Shown piece after piece: positions 8,254 to 15,746 of a stretch of 52,536 nucleotides of DNA. Both the position numbers and the translations under genes were made by a program. The stretch is from the NCBI RefSeq assembly GCF_000981385.1, contig NZ_LATZ01000026.1:1-52536 (forward strand), given 5' to 3'. Below the pieces are notes generated by a model. The model saw nothing but the letters and a program-made list of their open reading frames with translations. It did not search any database and had not been told where the DNA came from. The stretch's first letter is position 1. Each line of letters begins with the position of its first letter. Source of the DNA: Bacillus sp. SA1-12 (GTDB taxonomy: Bacteria; Bacillota; Bacilli; Bacillales; Bacillaceae).

Positions 8254-8481
8254 TTATTTTTCTAACAGATTATGCTTCAGAGAACGTTGCATATGGCTAT
8301 ATGTTGATAATCCTTTTTGATGATTTATGATTTGCTGTATTCGTTTTACATTTAATGAATGATTTACTCTCCTTGCCTTTGTTTCTGTAAGGTCATTTTT
8401 ACAGTAGGGACATATCCACTGAAAGGTGTAATGACTACTGAATGAGGAACTTTTGCACCGTGAACATTGCTTGGTAAACAA
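8254..8481 (-). CDS. small zinc-ribbon protein of unknown function
   Basis: This 75-residue protein has two CxxC knuckles, C6-x-x-C9 and C24-x-x-C27, which should bind one zinc ion. A basic C-terminal half (KRIQQIINHQKG) follows. The start is TTG at 8481 with GAGGA upstream. I do not recognise a specific family. It lies between galE and the lasso operon on the same strand and has its own upstream region with SinR-like sites and a 16-bp palindrome, so it is probably expressed with its neighbours. A nucleic-acid-binding or regulatory role is possible but not shown. Confidence 0.6.
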   Translation of the reverse strand: MFTKQCSRCKSSSFSSHYTFQWICPYCKNDLTETKARRVNHSLNVKRIQQIINHQKGLSTYSHMQRSLKHNLLEK

Positions 8482-8498
8482 TGATTCCTCGCCTTTTC

Positions 8499-8514
8499 GT
8501 TCTTAATAAAGGAC
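8499..8514. promoter_or_regulatory. SinR-like operator upstream of the zinc-ribbon gene
   Basis: GTTCTTAATAAAGGAC has the 7-2-7 arrangement of the other sites in this window. The left half GTTCTTA differs from GTTCTTT by one base, and the right half AAAGGAC by one from AAAGAAC. It lies 18 bp upstream of the TTG start. Confidence 0.5.
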
Positions 8515-8518
8515 TTAT

Positions 8519-8534
8519 ATGTAGAATTCTACAT
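8519..8534. promoter_or_regulatory. 16-bp perfect palindrome ATGTAGAATTCTACAT
   Basis: This fully symmetric 16-mer lies between two SinR-like sites upstream of the zinc-ribbon gene. On the minus strand it is followed by ATATAAG, a possible -10 region, so it may sit inside a promoter spacer. No known regulator site was recognised. A binding-site role is inferred. Confidence 0.35.
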
Positions 8535-8593
8535 TTCTAACTGAATTTTTAAAAGAGTGTTTCATTCATACCTTATATATTTCAATGAAAAAT

Positions 8594-8609
8594 ATTCTAT
8601 ATAAAGAAC
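8594..8609. promoter_or_regulatory. weaker SinR-like operator
   Basis: ATTCTATATAAAGAAC has a perfect right half-site AAAGAAC and a degenerate left half ATTCTAT, in the same 7-2-7 spacing. It is the second such site in the galE to zinc-ribbon interval. Confidence 0.4.
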
Positions 8610-8668
8610 ATTACAATATATTTTTAACGAACACAACTGTTTTTTTACGTTCTCGCTAAAAATTTTTC

Positions 8669-8685
8669 TATAAATACGATTTATA
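8669..8685 (-). terminator. possible weak terminator after galE
   Basis: The 7-bp arms TATAAAT and ATTTATA with a 3-nt loop lie 16 bp beyond the galE stop. On the minus strand they are followed by GAAAAATTTTT. The stem is pure A-T, so termination would be weak. Confidence 0.3.
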
Positions 8686-8700
8686 AATAAACGATTACTA

Positions 8701-9750
8701 TTATGGTGTGACACTTAGATTTTCTTGCTCTTTTTCTTCTAAATCATATCCTCTTGGATTGTTCATTTGCCAGCGCCATGAATCTGAGCACATTTCATAT
8801 AGCCCCTTTTTAGCTTCCCAGTTTAATTCTCTTTTCGCCTTTGAAGGATCTGCATAGCTAATACCAATATCTCCTGGTCTCCGTTCAATAATTTGATAAG
8901 GAATCGTCTGGCCTGTCACCTCTTTAAATGCTTCAATCATTTCTAAAACACTATATCCTGTACCTGTTCCAAGATTATAAGCAGTTACTCCTGAAGATGA
9001 CATGACCTTTTCAAGGGCCTTAACATGACCAGCAGCAAGATCTACAACATGAATATAATCACGAATTCCCGTTCCATCATGCGTATTATAATCATTACCA
9101 AATACCTTAAGTTCAGGTAATTTCCCTACAGCAACTTGAGTAATATATGGAACAAGATTGTTCGGTATCCCATTAGGATCTTCACCGATACGTCCGCTTG
9201 GATGAGCGCCAACCGGGTTAAAATATCGTAACAACGCGATGCTCCAATTTTTATTTGATACATATACATCTCTTAATATTTCTTCTATCATTAGTTTTGT
9301 TCTTCCATATGGATTAGTCGCTTGAAGTGGCAGCTGTTCTATAAGCGGAACCTGCACTTGCAAACCATATACGGTTGCTGATGAACTAAATACCATGTTA
9401 TGTACATCGAATTCATTCATCACTTCACATAAGTTTAATGTTCCAGTGATATTGTTATGATAATAGCGTAACGGTATCTCAACTGATTCTCCAACCGCCT
9501 TTAGCCCAGCGAAATGGATGACTGCTTCAATATGGTTTTCTAAGAAAATGTATTGTATTTCAGCTTTATTCAACAAGTCAGTTTTATAGAATCTAAAATT
9601 CTTTCCAGTAATTTCTTTTATTCGATCAAGGGTATGTATCTTACTGTTTACTAAATTATCGAGAACAATAATTTCATAACCTGCATTTAATAGTTCTACG
9701 CATGTGTGGGATCCGATGTATCCCGCTCCGCCTGTGATGAGGATTGCCAT
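8701..9750 (-). CDS. galE: UDP-glucose 4-epimerase
   Basis: This 349-residue short-chain dehydrogenase-type epimerase interconverts UDP-glucose and UDP-galactose (possibly also the N-acetyl forms). It has the N-terminal NAD-binding motif GGAGYIGSH, the catalytic SSSATVYG and YGRTK (Ser and Tyr-x-x-x-Lys), and the GalE signature block LRYFNPVGAHPSG. It lies outside the eps operon. Two SinR-like operators upstream suggest that it supplies UDP-galactose for exopolysaccharide under the same control, as the galE-linked pathway does in B. subtilis biofilms. The ATG is preceded by GGAGG. Confidence 0.93.
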   Translation of the reverse strand: MAILITGGAGYIGSHTCVELLNAGYEIIVLDNLVNSKIHTLDRIKEITGKNFRFYKTDLLNKAEIQYIFLENHIEAVIHFAGLKAVGESVEIPLRYYHNNITGTLNLCEVMNEFDVHNMVFSSSATVYGLQVQVPLIEQLPLQATNPYGRTKLMIEEILRDVYVSNKNWSIALLRYFNPVGAHPSGRIGEDPNGIPNNLVPYITQVAVGKLPELKVFGNDYNTHDGTGIRDYIHVVDLAAGHVKALEKVMSSSGVTAYNLGTGTGYSVLEMIEAFKEVTGQTIPYQIIERRPGDIGISYADPSKAKRELNWEAKKGLYEMCSDSWRWQMNNPRGYDLEEKEQENLSVTP

Positions 9751-9789
9751 AGACTATTACCTCCAAATAATTATTATGATCACCAAAAT

Positions 9790-9805
9790 CTTCTTAATAA
9801 AGAAC
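9790..9805. promoter_or_regulatory. SinR-like operator 1 upstream of galE
   Basis: CTTCTTAATAAAGAAC has a perfect right half AAAGAAC and an imperfect left half, with the usual 2-bp spacer. It lies about 40 bp upstream of the galE start, where a bound repressor would block transcription. Confidence 0.5.
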
Positions 9806-9904
9806 ATCCATTCATAGAAATAACCTATGAATAGTATATAATTCCTAGTACACTTAAAAAAAAACAGAAAATTTTGGGCTTCCATGATAAAAAACTACCA
9901 CTTT

Positions 9905-9920
9905 GTTCTTTATAAAGAAT
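9905..9920. promoter_or_regulatory. SinR-like operator 2 upstream of galE
   Basis: GTTCTTTATAAAGAAT has a perfect left half GTTCTTT and a right half one base off. It lies about 155 bp upstream of galE and about 100 bp from operator 1. Confidence 0.55.
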
Positions 9921-10027
9921 ACAATTACATTTTACACTCTTCCATTGTTTTAATCAAACATTTCTTACAAATTTTAAAGGTGAAAGGACAAAGGTTTTAG
10001 AAGTTTAACTTTTTAAATGTAACGAGG

Positions 10028-10059
10028 AAAGGACATATCTATACGTGGATATGTCCTTT
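10028..10059. terminator. hairpin downstream of the secreted-protein gene
   Basis: A perfect 12-bp stem (AAAGGACATATC paired with GATATGTCCTTT) encloses an 8-nt loop about 75 bp beyond the stop at 10134. The T run is better on the plus strand (CCTTTT) than on the minus strand (CCTTTCC), so termination of the RiPP-like operon here is plausible but not certain. Confidence 0.5.
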
Positions 10060-10133
10060 TGGAGTATGGCCATTGTTCTTGGGAACGTTTCATAAATGAT
10101 CTAAATGATAAAATGCATACTTTATTTAAGTAG

Positions 10134-10616
10134 TCAATTCTCATAACAACTAGCTTTAAGATTGGTAACTTCTGAAATCACATTTCCACCTGCATCAACC
10201 GTAACATGAAACGTGCCATGTATCATAAAATCAGAGCCCATTTGTCCAAGTGCTATGACATGAGAATGAAATACCCCTGACTGGGTTTGACCAGTTTTCA
10301 CATTAAGGACAAGGTTATCCATTGCTGTAAGTACATACCTCGCACCGCTCTCCAATCCAATTCCTTTGGCATTTGCATAGTTCCATTGTATTTTGATATG
10401 GAGGCCGCCTTCTTGGTCAACCGTTACATTTTGTATATAATGAACATTTCCCTCAAAAGCGACCGATTCCTCACATGTTTCAAACGTCACATCGGTAAGA
10501 GAGATTTTTTCATTAGAACTATTTTCAGCATAGGCAGGTTTTAATCCAGACATTGTTAATAAAGAACCAATAAGCATGATGATGAGTAATCTCAAAACCT
10601 TTTTTATATCGATCAA
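10134..10616 (-). CDS. secreted protein of unknown function, last gene of the Cys-rich-peptide locus
   Basis: This 160-residue protein has a signal peptide: a basic start, the hydrophobic stretch LLIIMLIGSLLTMSGL and a likely cleavage after AYA near residue 30. The mature part is mainly beta-strand-like and has only two cysteines (in FETCEES and near the C-terminus in KASCYEN), which could form a disulphide. No family was recognised. The TTG at 10616 gives the best signal peptide, although its ribosome binding site (AGAAGGG) is very close. It follows the M50 protein by 30 nt on the same strand, so it may act outside the cell on, or protect against, the product of the locus. That is inference. 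Confidence 0.6.
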   Translation of the reverse strand: MIDIKKVLRLLIIMLIGSLLTMSGLKPAYAENSSNEKISLTDVTFETCEESVAFEGNVHYIQNVTVDQEGGLHIKIQWNYANAKGIGLESGARYVLTAMDNLVLNVKTGQTQSGVFHSHVIALGQMGSDFMIHGTFHVTVDAGGNVISEVTNLKASCYEN

Positions 10617-10646
10617 ACCCTTCTATTCAAAATAAAAACTATTCAA

Positions 10647-11891
10647 CTATCCATCTACTTCAGTGTTTTTCGCGTATTTCCCCTTTTCGAAGCGATTATT
10701 TTGATATTTTTTTATCCATGACCAGATCAGTAAGGCAAATTCGATTAGAGAAAGAAGAATAATAATGATGCCATCAAAAAAGTTCCATGAGATCATTTCA
10801 CCATTAAAAGTTTGAACAATCGCATCAGATACAAAGGTAAATGTAAGAGGAAGTACATAAAAAAGAAAAAGAACAATTGCCCAACAAACGCCGATTAGAT
10901 AAAACCAGGAATACCATTTAACTATTTTCTTTTCATCCTTATCAATATATTCCCATTCTTCCAGCTGATGTTTTTTCATTAAATTAAGGCATTTTCTTAT
11001 ATATAAACGGCTGTTATGGAGTAAATTCTTACAATTAAACTTTGTAGTAAATGCGTAATAAACATCTGTTTCCATAAAAAACATTAGCTGGAAAGCCAAT
11101 GAAAATAATGCGTTTAAGTTACAAAATTTAATAAGCATAATCATTGCAGATGGTAAAGCAAGAAAACCAACATCTTGCAGCAATAAAAGCAAAACCCCAA
11201 TCCCAAACATTCCGCCATCTACTGCCATTCCTGCAAAGATCGGCTTATATCTTTTTTTGGCTGGTAAAAGAATAATATTTGACATATCTGTTTCTGCCAC
11301 AAGAAACACGAGCCTGTGGCTAATCCCGATTCGACTTGGAACACCTACTGACCGGCTGGCCATCAAGTGAGCTAATTCATGAGTAAAAAGAAGAACCCAG
11401 CTTAAAATCATTCCTGCAGCTAACGATGAAACTAAGGATGATGAGAGGAAAAAATCAGAGTAAACTGGTATATACTTGGAATTCCATATACAAATGATGA
11501 GTCCGAAAACAAAAGCTGCGGTCAAGAAAGTAAAGGTTAATGGGTTAAAAAAGAATTGACTAGTCCTTTGACTTATCCAAGAAAAATGGCCCTTTAATTC
11601 CAACTTTTCGTTGACTACCTTCCCGTCTATCTGATGTACTAATTGATATTCAGTAACTAAGTCTTTTGTAAAATCCAACACATCAACAACTTCACCCATC
11701 CTGTCAGAAGCGATTTTTTCCACTTCACCAATGGTTCTTCCTTCATTTAGAAGCTCAATAATGTCTATTGCAATCAAAGGCAGGATAATGTATTGACCAA
11801 TATCTGGCCTTCCAATTAATACTTCTTCTTCATTTTCAGGTCTTTGTTTTAAATGATGCATCTGAACAACACTGTCTTTGGTTAGTTTCAC
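10647..11891 (-). CDS. M50-type membrane metalloprotease-like protein with N-terminal PqqD-like region
   Basis: This 414-residue integral membrane protein carries the zinc-protease motif HELAH (171-175) inside a hydrophobic segment, as in site-2 proteases. At least six membrane segments are visible. Residues 25-90 (LIGRPDIGQYIILPL, then ELLNEGRTIGEVEKI) look like the winged-helix/PqqD-type domain that binds leader peptides. The GTG start has AGGAGAG upstream and lies 12 nt after the E1-like gene. In this setting it may cleave the leader during export of the Cys-rich peptide. The fusion of a recognition-like domain to an M50 protease supports that, but substrate and activity are unproven. Confidence 0.7.
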   Translation of the reverse strand: MKLTKDSVVQMHHLKQRPENEEEVLIGRPDIGQYIILPLIAIDIIELLNEGRTIGEVEKIASDRMGEVVDVLDFTKDLVTEYQLVHQIDGKVVNEKLELKGHFSWISQRTSQFFFNPLTFTFLTAAFVFGLIICIWNSKYIPVYSDFFLSSSLVSSLAAGMILSWVLLFTHELAHLMASRSVGVPSRIGISHRLVFLVAETDMSNIILLPAKKRYKPIFAGMAVDGGMFGIGVLLLLLQDVGFLALPSAMIMLIKFCNLNALFSLAFQLMFFMETDVYYAFTTKFNCKNLLHNSRLYIRKCLNLMKKHQLEEWEYIDKDEKKIVKWYSWFYLIGVCWAIVLFLFYVLPLTFTFVSDAIVQTFNGEMISWNFFDGIIIILLSLIEFALLIWSWIKKYQNNRFEKGKYAKNTEVDG

Positions 11892-11903
11892 AAAAACACT
11901 CTC

Positions 11904-13064
11904 CTATCTTTTAACCATAGACCAGTTTTGAAACCTAACATCTTCCAAAATCTTAAACATGTCAGAATGGCCATGGCCACAAGTAGGACACTCATCGGGT
12001 AAACGTTGCCATTCAAAGCGAACTTCACTTTTAAAGGTGCGGAAATCAAGATGAAGAATTTTCCCTGAAGAACTCGGTACTCCTAACCCAGCAAGCAAAA
12101 CTTTTGCTTCATGGCTAATCATGCCGGTTATCATCATTAAATTTGGTGCAGTGGCCCAGTTTGGCGGTACAAAATTAGCGATAATCTTGAATTCTTCATG
12201 ATCTTCTTCATTGTCTTCTCGATGGAGATGAATAAAATTACAGTCAACACACCCTGTTTTACCAGGAAGAATTGTATAAATATCTGCTGAAGAAATGTTC
12301 AGCCTTCCTGCAATAAATGGAATGTCTAACTTCACACAGGCTTTATTTACCCAGTGCGGCAATAAAAAAGGCGGCTGGTCAGCAGCAAGCAAAACCAAAT
12401 CACTTCCTTTGATAAGATCTTCAACCATTTCGGAATTACTAATCATTGCAGAAACTGTTTCAATTTCCATTGCAGAATAAAATGAAGACATAAAGTTCTT
12501 TGCTTCCTCAATTTTAGGCTGACCGATACTTTGCTCGTTAAACAGCATTTGACGGTTTAAATTACTTAATTCTACTGTATCATAATCAATAAGCTTAACC
12601 TTTTGGACACCGAGTCCCGCTAAATTAAACAAAAGACTGCATCCAAAAGCGCCCATGCCAATAATCGTCACATTTGCATTTTTTACTTGTTCCTGAATGT
12701 CATATGGGCTTTTTGAAAGATTTGCATTGTAAGAATAGTAATTTAGATTTCCTTTGAATCTCTCTTGTTCTACCGCTGTAAGCGATGATTTATCCTTAAA
12801 CGATGCATCAATAAGGTAGCCCATGCCGTTTAATTCTTCAATGGCTTCAACCATTTCGAAAAAATGAATTTCAGGATAATCGACAATTAATTCTTGATAA
12901 AGTTGATTGAAGGTTCGTGAACCATCCATTAAGGTCATTAATCGATAGATGGCTCCATTAGGATCCTCAAGATCGATCGCATCCTCCATCATTCCTAACC
13001 TAACCGTATCTTCTTTTTTCTTATAATAAAGATGAATGGGTTTCATCATTGGTTTTTGTGGCAA
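11904..13064 (-). CDS. E1/ThiF-like adenylyltransferase with N-terminal leader-binding-like domain
   Basis: This 386-residue protein has residues 1-90 resembling a PqqD/RRE-type winged helix (IYRLMTLMDGSRTFNQL). Residues 130-386 form an E1-type adenylating domain: nucleotide loop G136-M-G-A-F-G141, acidic pair D160/D162, the N168-L-N-R171-Q segment and K184. Two CxxC pairs (GCVDC and CPTC) should hold a structural zinc. The MccB (microcin C) and PaaA (pantocin) enzymes set the precedent for E1-like enzymes acting on ribosomal peptides. The start is TTG with GAGGAGG 8 nt upstream. It follows the gene for a 26-residue Cys-rich peptide, which is its likely substrate. No YcaO or dehydrogenase partner lies nearby. 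Confidence 0.8.
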   Translation of the reverse strand: MPQKPMMKPIHLYYKKKEDTVRLGMMEDAIDLEDPNGAIYRLMTLMDGSRTFNQLYQELIVDYPEIHFFEMVEAIEELNGMGYLIDASFKDKSSLTAVEQERFKGNLNYYSYNANLSKSPYDIQEQVKNANVTIIGMGAFGCSLLFNLAGLGVQKVKLIDYDTVELSNLNRQMLFNEQSIGQPKIEEAKNFMSSFYSAMEIETVSAMISNSEMVEDLIKGSDLVLLAADQPPFLLPHWVNKACVKLDIPFIAGRLNISSADIYTILPGKTGCVDCNFIHLHREDNEEDHEEFKIIANFVPPNWATAPNLMMITGMISHEAKVLLAGLGVPSSSGKILHLDFRTFKSEVRFEWQRLPDECPTCGHGHSDMFKILEDVRFQNWSMVKR

Positions 13065-13094
13065 CTCTGTTCCTCCTCATCATTTTTCATTTTT

Positions 13095-13135
13095 AAAGCC
13101 AATATTCCATTCTGACTGAAAGGAATATTGGCTTT
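13095..13135 (-). terminator. hairpin between the Cys-rich peptide gene and the E1-like gene
   Basis: The perfect 14-bp stem AAAGCCAATATTCC / GGAATATTGGCTTT encloses a 13-nt loop. No good T run follows on the minus strand, so it may attenuate transcription or stabilise the upstream peptide message rather than terminate fully. Confidence 0.5.
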
Positions 13136-13142
13136 AGCCTAA

Positions 13143-13223
13143 TTAGCAGCAACCACAGCAGCAGCAGCATCCTGCAGCGACCGTCGGCTTAATTTTCTCT
13201 ACTTTTTTCGCTTTAATTTTCAT
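13143..13223 (-). CDS. 26-residue Cys-rich peptide, putative RiPP precursor
   Basis: This very short gene has a perfect AAGGAGGTGA site before its ATG. The product starts with a basic segment (MKIKAKKVEKIKPTVAAG, a leader-like part) and ends in CCCCCGCC: seven Cys in the last eight residues. Its position first in line before an RRE-E1 enzyme and an M50 protease is the classic layout of a peptide maturation locus. Alternatively it could be a metal-binding peptide. No matching family was recognised. Confidence 0.72.
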   Translation of the reverse strand: MKIKAKKVEKIKPTVAAGCCCCCGCC

Positions 13224-13276
13224 TATTGTTCACCTCCTTTCAAAGGCTTTAAGCATTTCTAACATATAGTTGGAAA

Positions 13277-13423
13277 TCAACTTTTTATTTTTAGATCAAC
13301 ATTGTGATAGTTTCCTAAAAACCTTCGAATTTCTTCAGGACTAATCCCTTCATTTAATGCAGATAAAATCAACTCTTCCCATTCAGGATCTATTGTTATT
13401 GGCTCCCCATTACTGTTCATCAT
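13277..13423 (-). CDS. SinI-like small protein
   Basis: This 48-residue protein has the core DPEWEELILSALNEGISPEE followed by IRRFL. It closely parallels the SinI antirepressor domain (recalled from B. subtilis as DQEWVELM..AKEANISPEEIRKYL). SinI binds SinR and lifts repression of matrix genes. The start is one of two tandem ATGs after GGGGGT. It lies 53 nt upstream of the Cys-rich peptide gene on the same strand. A GTTCTTT half-site occurs at 13504-13510 upstream. It may antagonise the SinR encoded at 43328 or a paralogue. Confidence 0.75.
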   Translation of the reverse strand: MMNSNGEPITIDPEWEELILSALNEGISPEEIRRFLGNYHNVDLKIKS

Positions 13424-13558
13424 TAGTACCCCCATTTATTGTCTTCATTCTAAATAAGCGAAAAAGAAAATGTTGATAAATTGCTTAGATACTCATTGTT
13501 GATGTTCTTTTTTACCAGCCTTCCTGCTTTCTGTTTTAAGAATAGCACGATCACATTT

Positions 13559-13608
13559 TTTACATAATGATCCTTTCGGATATAAAATAGGTATCCAAAA
13601 GGATACCT
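13559..13608 (+). promoter_or_regulatory. promoter of the LuxR-type regulator with two ATCC-N4-GGAT repeats
   Basis: TTTACA (13559-13564) and TATAAA (13581-13586) form a -35/-10 pair with a 16-nt spacer. ATCCTTTCGGAT (13570-13581) lies in the spacer. ATCCAAAAGGAT (13593-13604, within the longer palindrome 13589-13608) lies just downstream. Two like inverted repeats about 23 bp apart look like an operator, perhaps for autoregulation. The surrounding interval 13424-13700 holds no other gene. Confidence 0.5.
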
Positions 13609-13700
13609 TGTCGAGAAACAAATATAGTCAATTTTCAGAAAATATGTAAAATAGAAAATAAAGGTTTAATTCCCCTAAATTGGAACAAGCGGGTGATAAA

Positions 13701-15746
13701 ATGCTAAAAGAAGAAAGATTGGATGAAGTACATCACAATTTATTAGTCGGACGTAAACAAGAGAGTCAAACGTTCATTCAACTATTGGAGGAGACAATCC
13801 CATCCAAAAACATCATTAGTGTCTATGGCACTGCAGGAATCGGTAAAAGTTTCCTTTTAGACAAATTTGAAAGACTGTCACGTGAATATTCCGCAGTAAC
13901 CATTACAATAGATAGCGAAGGTTTTGTGAAGACGCCTCATGCTTTTTGTGAACATATTCTTGACAAACTTCCGAATGTAGAGCCTTCGTTAGAGCCATTA
14001 CAGATGCCTCTTACATGTGTTCACATACTAAACAAAGTTGCTGCACTTCAACGAGTCGTATTAATTATCGATGCATACGAGTATATGGAAAGTTTGGATC
14101 AATGGCTTCGAGACTATTTTTTAAAGCATCTAAACAAAAATGTCATTATAGTCATCGCTGGTCGCTATCCTTTATCACAAGCATGGTTTGTTTCGCCTAG
14201 CTGGAGATCATCCATTGTTCGCATGCCATTATCTGAGCTGGATTATCAATCCGTGGCTCAATATGCGAAAAACAACGATGTATTGGAAGAGGAAACCATT
14301 CAGAGACTGTGGCGTTATTCAAATGGTCATCCTTTAACACTATCTTTAACCGTTTTTCTCCACGGGCAAGATGGTTTTCAAGAATTGGCTTCTTCCATTG
14401 AAGATGACCTATCCCTGCCTTTCTTGGTGAATGAATGGATTCGTGAAGTTCCTGATGAACATATGCGTCCGTTTATTGAAGCCGCTTGCATATTAAGGCA
14501 CTTTAATCAGGAAATGTTGTCATTTGTCATGGATCAAGAAATATCTGCCTCAGAGTTTTATCAATTGATACGTTTTTCGTTCATACGGAAAGTGGATCGC
14601 GGATGGACCGTACATAACTTAATGAGGGATGCCGTCAATCGGGAGCTGTTGGCGAGAACTCCCCAGCTTTATGAAAAAATAAGAAATCGCGCTTTGCAGT
14701 ATTATTACAAATTACTTACTGAAAATAACAAGCAAATGCCTAACACAAGGGACGCTGTTGAAGTGATGTATTACACTGGTGATTCATTGATTCGGGCATT
14801 GATGAACTGGATCGACCTGGCTCCTAAGCATTTTGAAGCAGTAGACAGTAAATCTTTACCTGAATTAGAGGCCTATGTACAAAAGCGATTGAATCATGCC
14901 AAGGACACTAGAATTGAACTGTTCGATCCCTATTCGAACAAGCGGTTTGATTTTTTCCTTTCCGCAGAAGAAACATGTTTTACAGTGAAGCAGGTTGATT
15001 TCCATACACTTTTTTCTTTGGGATATGATGTCGTACGTATTATGAGGGACAATGCTGGTGTGATTATCGGTTTTGCTGTGATCATTCCAATTAATAGCAG
15101 AACTTTACCTTATCTAAAAAAGGCCCCTCGTTCATCAACTTATTTTAATCATTTATCACCAAACATGGAAAAACGTTTATCCGTTCCGGCAAATACTCGT
15201 GCAGGCTGGTTCATCGAAACAGTTGATACGCTCGATTATGGAGACTCTTCCCAGCAGGCAGCAATTGGTCATTTACTTTACTCCATGATTATTACAGGTG
15301 AATTAATTGTTGAATCCCCTGCACCGATTCCATATTTTATCGAATCACATCTTAGTTTGGGCTACGAAATTGATTCTAACGGCTGGCATTACAATTATGA
15401 CGGTAAAACGAAAACGCCAACTTTTGTGATTGATCTTCAAAGTGAAAACGTTGTGACCTATATCAACCGAATGCTAAAAAAGACAGGTCAGGAATACATT
15501 GTACAATTACAAGAAGAATCCCCATCACAAGTACAACAGGTTCCATCTGATCGGATCCTAGAAAGAAATGACATTACGCCTCGGGAAAAGGAAGTGGCAA
15601 AGCTAATTGAGCAAGGGTATACTAATGCGGAAATTGCGTCTACTTTATTTTTGAGTGAGGTTACTGTGAAAAAACATATTAAATCGATGTTTGATAAACT
15701 AAATGCCAGTAATCGGACGCAGTTGTTGAAGAAGTTGTTGGAGTGA
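13701..15746 (+). CDS. large ATPase transcription regulator with LuxR-type HTH
   Basis: This protein of about 681 residues combines an N-terminal signal-transduction ATPase (Walker A G43-T-A-G-I-G-K-S50, Walker B in VVLIIDAYEY) with a C-terminal LuxR-type helix-turn-helix (TPREKEVAKLIEQGYTNAEI, then VKKHIKSMFDKLNASNRTQL). This is the MalT/LAL arrangement. The middle part is unassigned. The frame opens at 13680 with a TTG, but the ATG at 13701 after GGGTGAT is preferred. It is divergent from the Cys-rich-peptide locus and is the obvious candidate to control it. The effector is unknown. Confidence 0.82.
   Translation: MLKEERLDEVHHNLLVGRKQESQTFIQLLEETIPSKNIISVYGTAGIGKSFLLDKFERLSREYSAVTITIDSEGFVKTPHAFCEHILDKLPNVEPSLEPLQMPLTCVHILNKVAALQRVVLIIDAYEYMESLDQWLRDYFLKHLNKNVIIVIAGRYPLSQAWFVSPSWRSSIVRMPLSELDYQSVAQYAKNNDVLEEETIQRLWRYSNGHPLTLSLTVFLHGQDGFQELASSIEDDLSLPFLVNEWIREVPDEHMRPFIEAACILRHFNQEMLSFVMDQEISASEFYQLIRFSFIRKVDRGWTVHNLMRDAVNRELLARTPQLYEKIRNRALQYYYKLLTENNKQMPNTRDAVEVMYYTGDSLIRALMNWIDLAPKHFEAVDSKSLPELEAYVQKRLNHAKDTRIELFDPYSNKRFDFFLSAEETCFTVKQVDFHTLFSLGYDVVRIMRDNAGVIIGFAVIIPINSRTLPYLKKAPRSSTYFNHLSPNMEKRLSVPANTRAGWFIETVDTLDYGDSSQQAAIGHLLYSMIITGELIVESPAPIPYFIESHLSLGYEIDSNGWHYNYDGKTKTPTFVIDLQSENVVTYINRMLKKTGQEYIVQLQEESPSQVQQVPSDRILERNDITPREKEVAKLIEQGYTNAEIASTLFLSEVTVKKHIKSMFDKLNASNRTQLLKKLLE

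Larger units (their letters stand above)
9751..10133. other. intergenic region upstream of galE
   Basis: No gene was seen in these 383 bp. They hold two SinR-like operators (9790-9805 and 9905-9920), a strong hairpin (10028-10059) and an A/T-rich stretch with a run of nine A's. The short symmetric GTTCTTGGGAAC near 10075 was noted without a function. Confidence 0.6.

Noticed and set aside
13143..13223. Metallothionein-like or random Cys tract
   Set aside because: A perfect ribosome site, the leader-like basic front and the following E1 and M50 genes make a modified peptide more likely. Metal binding is kept as an alternative in the entry.
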